Below, in pieces: positions 5,115 through 10,286 of a stretch of 10,286 nucleotides of DNA; within the stretch, counting starts at the first letter, position 1, and each line of letters starts with the position of its first letter. The stretch is taken from positions 1 through 10,286 of the forward strand of contig JBEPTZ010000145.1 in assembly GCA_041691815.1 (NCBI GenBank), written 5' to 3'. Source of the DNA: 70-18 sp041691815 (GTDB taxonomy: Bacteria; Pseudomonadota; Alphaproteobacteria; Acetobacterales; Acetobacteraceae). Position numbers and translations under genes: made by a program. The notes under the pieces are model-generated. The model saw nothing but the letters and a program-made list of their open reading frames with translations, did not search any database and was not told the origin of the DNA.

Positions 5115-7526
5115 TCACCCAAACAACCTCCCCTGCTCGGTTGCCTCTGCCACCAATGCCTCGGCATCCGCCAGCAATGCATCATCGCCGGCCGCGTTGC
5201 GCACGCTGGTGCGGCCGATTTCCAGCAGCACTGGCACGGACAGGGGCGAGACGCGGGACAGTACCATGTGGCGCAGGTGGCCTTTGGCGCGGCGCAGCAG
5301 CAGGGCGATGCGGGCGAGGTCGGTGAGGCCGCCGGCGGCGTCGGCGCGGGTGGCGCGCAGCAGGATGTGGTCCGGCTGGTGGCGGCGTAGCACGTTGTAA
5401 ATCAAGTCGGAATTGACCGTCACCTGGCGGCGGTTCTTGTCGGCGCCGGGGTGGTGGCGCTCGATCAGGCCAGCGATCACCGCGACGTTGCGGAAGGTGC
5501 GGCGCAGCATGGAGCTTTCGGCCATCCAGGCTTCCAGGTCGTCACCGAGCATGTCTTCGTCGAACAATCGTGCGATATCATGTGGTTGTCGGGCGCACCA
5601 GATGCCCAGCACGTAGTCGGTGGCGACGAAGCCGAGCGGCGCCATGGCGAAGCGCTGCATGCGCCGGGTGAGCAACATGCCGAGGGTCTGGTGGGCGTTG
5701 CGGCCCTCGAAGCAGTAGGCGACCAGATACCAGCGGTCGCCGCGCGGGAAGGTTTCCACCAGCAGGTCGTTGGGGCCGGGGAGGCGGGAGACATAATGCT
5801 GTAGTTTCAACCACTCCTGCACCGGTTCCGGGTAGAGGTGCCATTGTGTGCGGTCGGCCAGCATGGCGCGGACGCGGTCGGCCAGGTTGGTGGTCAGCGG
5901 CATGCGGCCGCCGGCATAGGCGGGGACCTTGGGTTCGCCGGTGCCGCCGTCGGCGACTTCGCAGACGGTCTCGCGTAAACGCAGGAATTTCAACAGCCTG
6001 CCGGCGAACATGAAGGTGTCACCGGGGGAGAGCATGTTGACGAAATACTCTTCCACCTCGCCGAGCAGCGGGCCGCGGGCGAGGCGGACCTTGAGCAGCG
6101 GTTCCTCGACGATGGTGCCGATGTTCATTCGCGCCTGGCGGGCGGTGCGCTCGCCGCGGATGTGGATCCGGCCTTCGGAATCGCGGAACAGTTTTCTATA
6201 TTGTTCATAGGTTTGCAGCGCGTAGCCGCCGGTTTCCACGAAGTCCAGCACGGCGTCGAAATCGGCGCGCGGGAGCTGGGCGTAGGGGGCGGCGGTGCGG
6301 ATTTCGGCGTATAGCGCATCGGGCAGGAACGGGCCGGCGCAGGCCATCAGCAGCAGGTGCTGGGCCAGCACGTCGAGGCCGCCAGGTCCTGGGGGATCGC
6401 CGTCCAGGGCGTTGGCGGCGACGCCCAGGATGGCGGCCTCACATTCCAATACTTCGAAGCGGTTAGCGGGTACAAGTATGGCGCGGCTGGCTTCGTCCAT
6501 GCGGTGATTGGCGCGGCCGACGCGCTGCAACAGGCGGGAGACGCCTTTCGGCGCGCCGACCTGCAGCACCTGGTCGACGCCGCCCCAGTCGATGCCGAGA
6601 TCGAGCGAGGAGGTGGCGACCACGGCGCGCAGCTTTCCTTCCGCCATTGCGGCCTCGACGCGCAGGCGCTGGGCGCGTTCCAGGCTGCCGTGGTGGATGG
6701 CGATCGGCAGGGTTTCAGTGTTGATTTTCCACAATTCCTGGAAGAGCAACTCGGCCTGGGCGCGGGTGTTGACGAACACGATGGTGGTGCCGGCGGCGCG
6801 GATGCGGGCGAGGATGTCGGGTGCGCTGGCCAGCCCCATATGGCCCGACCAGGGCAGGCGTCCGGCGGGCAGCATCATGGTGATCTGTGGTGGCGTGCCG
6901 CCCTGGGTGGTGATGCGGGCGGGGTTGCGGCCGACATAGGCGGCGATGGCGTCGGGGTGGGCGACGGTGGCGGAGAGGCCGAGACATGTCGCAGTGGGTG
7001 AGATGGTGTGTAGGCGGGCGAGACATAATGCGAGCTGATCGCCGCGCTTGGAGCCGGATAAAGCGTGGATTTCGTCGATGATAATGCGCCGAATCGCGGC
7101 AAAAAACGTGTGGGCCTCGGGTTGGGAGAGCAGGACGGCGAGGCTTTCGGGGGTGGTCAGCAGGATGTTGGGCGGATTTTCGCGCTGTTTTCGCCGCTCG
7201 GTGGGGCTGGTATCGCCGCTGCGGGTGGCGATGGTTATATCTAATGATAGTTCACAAATCGGCCGTATCAGGTTGCGCTGCACGTCGGCGGCCAGGGCTT
7301 TCAGCGGCGAGATGTAGAGTGTGTGCAGGCCGGGCTGCGGGGCGGCGTGCAACTCGGTGAGGGTGGGGAGGAAACCGGCCAGAGTCTTGCCGCCGCCGGT
7401 GGGGGCGATCAGCAGCACGCTGCGGCCGGCCTGCGTCGCGGCCAGCACGTCCATCTGGTGCGGCCGTGGGGTCCAGCCTTGGTGGGTGAACCAGGCGGCG
7501 AAGGGTTCCGGTAATGTTCCCGTCAT
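5115..7526 (-). CDS. lhr: Ligase-associated DEXH-box helicase (Lhr-Core)
   Basis: The 803-residue protein is an Lhr-Core superfamily 2 helicase, which moves 3'-to-5' on single-stranded DNA using ATP. RecA domain 1 carries the Q-type region at 18-25, Walker A A-P-T-G-G-G-K-T (41-48), D-E-I-H (151-154) and S-A-T (185-187). RecA domain 2 carries A-T-S-S-L-D-L-G-I-D (304-313) and the arginine-finger motif Q-R-V-G-R-A-N-H-R (334-342). The rest is winged-helix and Lhr-type C-terminal sequence. The length matches ligase-associated Lhr-Core proteins and lacks the long C-terminal extension of full-length Lhr. The ATG at 7526 is 61 bases from the divergent exonuclease start. No Shine-Dalgarno precedes it. 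Codons favour C at third positions, opposite to the adjacent exo and lig genes. It is followed on the same strand by pdeM after 148 bases containing two palindromic elements. Confidence 0.95.
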   Translation of the reverse strand: MTGTLPEPFAAWFTHQGWTPRPHQMDVLAATQAGRSVLLIAPTGGGKTLAGFLPTLTELHAAPQPGLHTLYISPLKALAADVQRNLIRPICELSLDITIATRSGDTSPTERRKQRENPPNILLTTPESLAVLLSQPEAHTFFAAIRRIIIDEIHALSGSKRGDQLALCLARLHTISPTATCLGLSATVAHPDAIAAYVGRNPARITTQGGTPPQITMMLPAGRLPWSGHMGLASAPDILARIRAAGTTIVFVNTRAQAELLFQELWKINTETLPIAIHHGSLERAQRLRVEAAMAEGKLRAVVATSSLDLGIDWGGVDQVLQVGAPKGVSRLLQRVGRANHRMDEASRAILVPANRFEVLECEAAILGVAANALDGDPPGPGGLDVLAQHLLLMACAGPFLPDALYAEIRTAAPYAQLPRADFDAVLDFVETGGYALQTYEQYRKLFRDSEGRIHIRGERTARQARMNIGTIVEEPLLKVRLARGPLLGEVEEYFVNMLSPGDTFMFAGRLLKFLRLRETVCEVADGGTGEPKVPAYAGGRMPLTTNLADRVRAMLADRTQWHLYPEPVQEWLKLQHYVSRLPGPNDLLVETFPRGDRWYLVAYCFEGRNAHQTLGMLLTRRMQRFAMAPLGFVATDYVLGIWCARQPHDIARLFDEDMLGDDLEAWMAESSMLRRTFRNVAVIAGLIERHHPGADKNRRQVTVNSDLIYNVLRRHQPDHILLRATRADAAGGLTDLARIALLLRRAKGHLRHMVLSRVSPLSVPVLLEIGRTSVRNAAGDDALLADAEALVAEATEQGRLFG

Positions 7527-7587
7527 GGCAGGATAGATAACGAGTCTGGCGGGCGGGTGGAAGCCGGCTTGCTGGTGAAAGGCTACG
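7527..7587. promoter_or_regulatory. Divergent promoter region between lhr and the exonuclease gene
   Basis: The 61 bases separate two divergent start codons, so both transcripts must start here or inside the opposite gene. A TA-rich patch at 7533-7540 (ATAGATAA) is the only AT-rich stretch; read on the minus strand it gives TTATCT, a weak -10-like hexamer about 8 bases before the lhr ATG. On the plus strand GAAAGG (7577-7582) is a good Shine-Dalgarno five bases before the exonuclease ATG. No LexA-type or other operator palindrome was seen. The promoter role is inferred from position. Confidence 0.35.
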
Positions 7588-8589
7588 ATGGCGCATCCCG
7601 AGACATGGCTGAAAGTGCTGCCGGCGGGGCTGTTCTGCGTGCCGGGTGGGTTCTTTATCGATCCGCTGCGTGGGGTGGAGCGGGCGGTGGTGACGCATGC
7701 GCATTCCGATCATGCGCGGCCGGGGCATGCGGCGGTGCTGGCCGGTGCGGCGACCTTGGCGTTGATGCAGGCGCGGGGGATCGCCGGGGCCAGCGAGCAG
7801 GCGTTGGGGTGGGGGGAAAGGCTGCGGGTTGGGGAGGTTGAGCTATGGTTGCAGCCGGCTGGGCATGTGTTGGGGAGTGCGCAGGTGGTGATGGAATACC
7901 AGGGCAGCCGGGTGGTGGTGAGCGGGGATTACAAGCGGCAGGCGGATCGGAGTTGTGCGGGGTTCGTGCCGGTGGGGTGCGACGTGTTTGTCAGTGAGGC
8001 GACGTTCGCGTTGCCGGTGTTTGTGCATCCCGAGGCGCGGGTGGAGATCGGGCGGCTGCTGGCCAGCGTGGCGCTGTTTCCCGGGCGGACGCATGTGGTC
8101 GGGTGCTACTCGCTGGGCAAGACGCAGCGGCTGATTACCTTGTTGCGCGATGCGGGGTGGGAGCGGCCGATCTATCTGCATGGGGCGTTGGCTAATATGT
8201 GCGCGGTGTATGAGGCGCTGGGGGTGGGGCTGGGGGAATTGCGGGCGGCGACGGTGGCGGCGAAGGCGGAACTGGCCGGGCAGATTGTGCTGGCGCCGCC
8301 GTCGGCGATTGCCGATCGCTGGGCGCGGCGGCTGGTGGAGCCGGTGGTGTGCATGGCGTCGGGCTGGATGCGGGTGCGGCAGCGGGCCAAGCAAGGGGGC
8401 GTGGAGTTGCCGCTGGTGATTTCCGACCATGCCGATTGGCGGGAGTTGAATGACACCATTGATGAGGTGGGGGCACCGGAGGTCTGGGTGACGCATGGCA
8501 GCGAGGAGGCGCTGATCCATGAGATCGGCAAGCGGGGCGTGCGCGGGCGGGCGCTGCGGCTGATCGGGTATGGGGACGAGGAGGGGTGA
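7588..8589 (+). CDS. Ligase-associated DNA damage response exonuclease (MBL / beta-CASP-like)
   Basis: The 333-residue metallo-beta-lactamase-fold nuclease has the metal-binding H-A-H-S-D-H (37-42), a further histidine in P-A-G-H-V-L-G-S-A (H93), S-G-D-Y-K (112-116, D114) and the C-terminal S-D-H-A-D-W (279-284, H281) with V-T-H-G (301-304). This is the beta-CASP arrangement, formerly annotated as mRNA 3'-end processing factor-like. The ligase-associated Exo of Pseudomonas putida is a DNA 3' exonuclease, and the neighbouring ligase supports the same role here. The ATG at 7588 has GAAAGG five bases upstream. The stop overlaps the ligase start by four bases (GTGA), so the two are co-translated. 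The coding strand is G-rich with many G-ending codons (GCG, GGG, CGG), like the ligase and unlike lhr. Confidence 0.93.
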   Translation: MAHPETWLKVLPAGLFCVPGGFFIDPLRGVERAVVTHAHSDHARPGHAAVLAGAATLALMQARGIAGASEQALGWGERLRVGEVELWLQPAGHVLGSAQVVMEYQGSRVVVSGDYKRQADRSCAGFVPVGCDVFVSEATFALPVFVHPEARVEIGRLLASVALFPGRTHVVGCYSLGKTQRLITLLRDAGWERPIYLHGALANMCAVYEALGVGLGELRAATVAAKAELAGQIVLAPPSAIADRWARRLVEPVVCMASGWMRVRQRAKQGGVELPLVISDHADWRELNDTIDEVGAPEVWVTHGSEEALIHEIGKRGVRGRALRLIGYGDEEG

Positions 8590-10172
8590 TCGCGTTTGCG
8601 GCGCTGCTGGAGGGGCTGGTGTTCACGCAGTCGCGGTTGGCCAAGGTGGCGTTGCTGCGGCGGTATTTTGCCAGCCAGCCGGACCCGGATCGGGGGTGGG
8701 GGCTGGCGGCGGTGGCGGGCGGGCTGGTGTTTCCGCAGGCCAAGGCGGGGATGATCCGGGCGCTGGCGGCGGAGCGGACTGATCCGGTGCTGTTCGCGCT
8801 TTCCTATGACTTTGTCGGCGATCTGGCGGAGACGGTGGCGCTGATGTGGCCGGCGGCGGCGAGCAATGCCGGGCCGCCGGGGTTGGCGGAGGTGGTGGAG
8901 ACGCTGCGGAGTGCGGCCAGGGCGGAGATTCCGGGGATTGTGGCGCGGTGGCTGGATGCGTCGGATGCCTCGGTGCGGCTGGCGCTGCTGAAGCTGGTGA
9001 CCGGCGGGCTGCGGGTGGGGGCGTCGGCGCGGCTGGCGCGGGTGGCGTTGGCGGAGATGGCTGCCAAGGAAACCGGGGGCGTTTCGGCGGATGATATCGA
9101 GGAGGTCTGGCATTCGCTGGCGCCGCCTTATGCGTCGTTGTTTGCCTGGCTGGAGGGGCGGGGCGCGCGGCCTGATCCGGCCGACGCACCGGTGTTTCGG
9201 CCGCCGATGCTGGCGCATCCGCTGGAGGAGGGGGATGTCGCGGGGTTGGAGGTGGCGGGGCTGCGGGCGGAGTGGAAATGGGACGGGATACGGGTGCAAC
9301 TGGTTTCCACGGCTGGGGGGCGGCGGCTGTATTCGCGGGGGGCGGAGGATATTTCCGCGGGGTTCCCGGAGATTGTCGAGGCGATGGAGTTCGAGGGCGT
9401 GCTGGATGGCGAGTTGCTGGTGGTGCGCGACGGGGTGGTAGCGCCGTTTGCCGATTTGCAGCAGCGGCTGAACCGCAAGAGCGTGGGGGCGAAGTTGCGG
9501 GCTGGGTTTCCCGCTGAGGTGATGCTGTACGACATGCTGTTCGATGGCGCCGAGGATATCCGGGGGCTGCCGTTCGATGTGCGGCGGGCGCGGCTGGAGG
9601 GGTGGTTCGCGCGGGTGCGGCCGGGGCGGATGCGGTTGTCGGAGATGATCGGGTTTGCGGATTTCGAGGCGTTGCGGGCGCTGCGGGCGGGGGCGCGGGC
9701 GGCGGCGGTTGAGGGGTTGATGCTGAAGCGGGGGGATTCGGCTTATGTGCCGGGGCGGCCGCGCGGGCTGTGGTGGAAGTGGAAGCGCGATCCGCTGACG
9801 CTGGATGCGGTGCTGATGTATGCGCAGCGCGGGCATGGGCGGCGGAGCGGGTCGTTCTCCGATTACACGTTCGGGGTGTGGCGCGAGGACGGGGTGCTGG
9901 TGCCAGTGGGCAAGGCCTATTTCGGGTTCACCGATCGGGAGTTGGCGTGGCTCGATAAGTGGATCCGCGAACACACGGTGGCGAAGTTCGGGCCGGTGCG
10001 GGAGGTGGAGCAGGCGCTGGTGCTGGAGGTGGCGTTCGACGCGGCGCAGCTTTCGAGCCGGCATAAATCGGGGGTGGCGCTGCGGTTTCCGCGGATTTCG
10101 CGGCTGCGGGCGGATAAGCCGGCCAGCGAGGCGGATCGGCTGGAGACGGTTATGCGGTTGGCGGAGGGGTAG
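8586..10172 (+). CDS. ATP-dependent DNA ligase (ligase-associated damage response type)
   Basis: The 528-residue enzyme seals nicks through a lysyl-AMP intermediate. An N-terminal DNA-binding domain (about 1-200) precedes the nucleotidyltransferase domain: motif I K-W-D-G with nucleophile K231, then Y-S-R-G-A-E-D-I (249-256), motif III L-D-G-E-L (273-277), motif IV E-G-L-M-L-K (376-381) and motif V W-W-K-W-K (396-400). An OB fold fills about 405-528. There is no LigD-type polymerase or nuclease domain and no BRCT domain, so it is not the NHEJ ligase. The GTG at 8586 gives M-I-A-F-A-A-L-L-E, matching the family N-terminus. It overlaps the exonuclease stop; GAGGAGG at 8578-8584 lies only one base from the GTG, so re-initiation by terminating ribosomes is likely. 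The product would act after Lhr-Core, PdeM and Exo, inferred from the cluster. A G-rich tandem array begins five bases after the stop. Confidence 0.95.
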   Translation: MIAFAALLEGLVFTQSRLAKVALLRRYFASQPDPDRGWGLAAVAGGLVFPQAKAGMIRALAAERTDPVLFALSYDFVGDLAETVALMWPAAASNAGPPGLAEVVETLRSAARAEIPGIVARWLDASDASVRLALLKLVTGGLRVGASARLARVALAEMAAKETGGVSADDIEEVWHSLAPPYASLFAWLEGRGARPDPADAPVFRPPMLAHPLEEGDVAGLEVAGLRAEWKWDGIRVQLVSTAGGRRLYSRGAEDISAGFPEIVEAMEFEGVLDGELLVVRDGVVAPFADLQQRLNRKSVGAKLRAGFPAEVMLYDMLFDGAEDIRGLPFDVRRARLEGWFARVRPGRMRLSEMIGFADFEALRALRAGARAAAVEGLMLKRGDSAYVPGRPRGLWWKWKRDPLTLDAVLMYAQRGHGRRSGSFSDYTFGVWREDGVLVPVGKAYFGFTDRELAWLDKWIREHTVAKFGPVREVEQALVLEVAFDAAQLSSRHKSGVALRFPRISRLRADKPASEADRLETVMRLAEG

Positions 10173-10176
10173 GACG

Positions 10177-10286
10177 GAAAGGCAGAAAGGCAGCAAGAAA
10201 GATTCACAAAGAGACGTAGAGACGTAGAGGCGAAGGGGAGAAGGGGAGAAGGGGAGAAGGGGAGAAGAGGAGAAGAGGAGAAGAGG
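10177..10286 (+). repeat. Octanucleotide-periodic purine-rich tandem array, open at the window edge
   Basis: The 110 bases after the ligase can be read in one 8-base register. Units run GAAAGGCA twice, GCAAGAAA, GATTCACA, AAGAGACG, TAGAGACG, TAGAGGCG, AAGGGGAG four times, AAGAGGAG twice and a partial AAGAGG at the edge. Neighbouring units differ by few changes apart from one irregular pair (10193-10208), so it looks like a tandem array with sequence drift. From 10229 on, the plus strand is purine apart from one C. The array continues past the window. Confidence 0.8.
10235..10262 (+). other. Potential G-quadruplex
   Basis: Four runs of four G (10235-10238, 10243-10246, 10251-10254, 10259-10262) are separated by three identical AGAA loops, the canonical pattern for an intramolecular four-tetrad quadruplex on the plus strand. 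It lies 63 bases after the ligase stop and would be transcribed if the exo-lig message runs through. Folding is inferred from the pattern only. Confidence 0.6.

Noticed and set aside
4741..5115. Replication origin at the skew switch
   Set aside because: The skew polarity would fit, but there is no cluster of DnaA boxes (the best match, TTATCCATT on the minus strand near 5052-5060, has two mismatches to TTATCCACA) and no origin-linked genes such as dnaA or parAB.
8172..10196. A 2 kb open frame on the minus strand, antisense to exo and lig
   Set aside because: It is rich in R, P, Q and H with no domain pattern and lies opposite a ligase with all catalytic motifs. Long antisense frames are expected where the coding strand is G-rich with G-ending codons.
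10177..10286. CRISPR-like array
   Set aside because: The period is 8 bases with no spacers and no cas genes; it is a simple tandem repeat.

Overview
The window is high-GC chromosomal DNA from a proteobacterium. Gene content and codon use suggest an alphaproteobacterium, plausibly Acetobacteraceae or Rhodospirillales; this placement is an inference. Every long gene is intact except one cut by the left edge. No tRNA, rRNA, CRISPR array or insertion-sequence transposase was seen.

Layout. From 1 to 7526 all genes lie on the minus strand. Read in the direction of transcription they are: an Lhr-Core DEXH helicase (7526-5115), the metallophosphoesterase PdeM (4966-4271), a CPD-type photolyase (4212-2788), a PPP-family phosphoesterase overlapping the photolyase end (2795-2082), an exported LpqC-type esterase (2067-1129), the histidine phosphatase SixA (1070-546) and the start of a degenerate CYTH-domain protein that probably continues into a CHAD domain (473 to beyond 1). 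Divergent from lhr, on the plus strand, are a beta-CASP-like exonuclease (7588-8589) and an ATP-dependent DNA ligase (8586-10172) joined by a GTGA stop/start overlap. The right end is a 110-base octanucleotide-periodic, purine-rich array containing a textbook G-quadruplex motif.

How the genes fit together. Lhr-Core, PdeM, Exo and the ligase are the four members of the known bacterial ligase-associated DNA damage response cluster: helicase, endonuclease, exonuclease and nick sealer. Here they are split into two divergent arms from a 61-base intergenic region, and the minus-strand arm continues into photolyase. That makes roughly 2.8-10.2 kb a DNA repair island. The left end (SixA plus CYTH/CHAD-like protein) is a separate phosphate or polyphosphate-related pair.

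The least explained structure is a dispersed palindromic element present three times (481-518, 4974-5008, 5059-5096). Its arms are perfect, each core has a GA centre and each is followed by the 9-mer CAAAAAAAC. Two copies are 38-base perfect inverted repeats of one another about 4.5 kb apart. Two copies sit directly in front of start codons and seem to supply the initiation region. The GC skew of the plus strand reverses close to the paired copies, with no change in gene direction.
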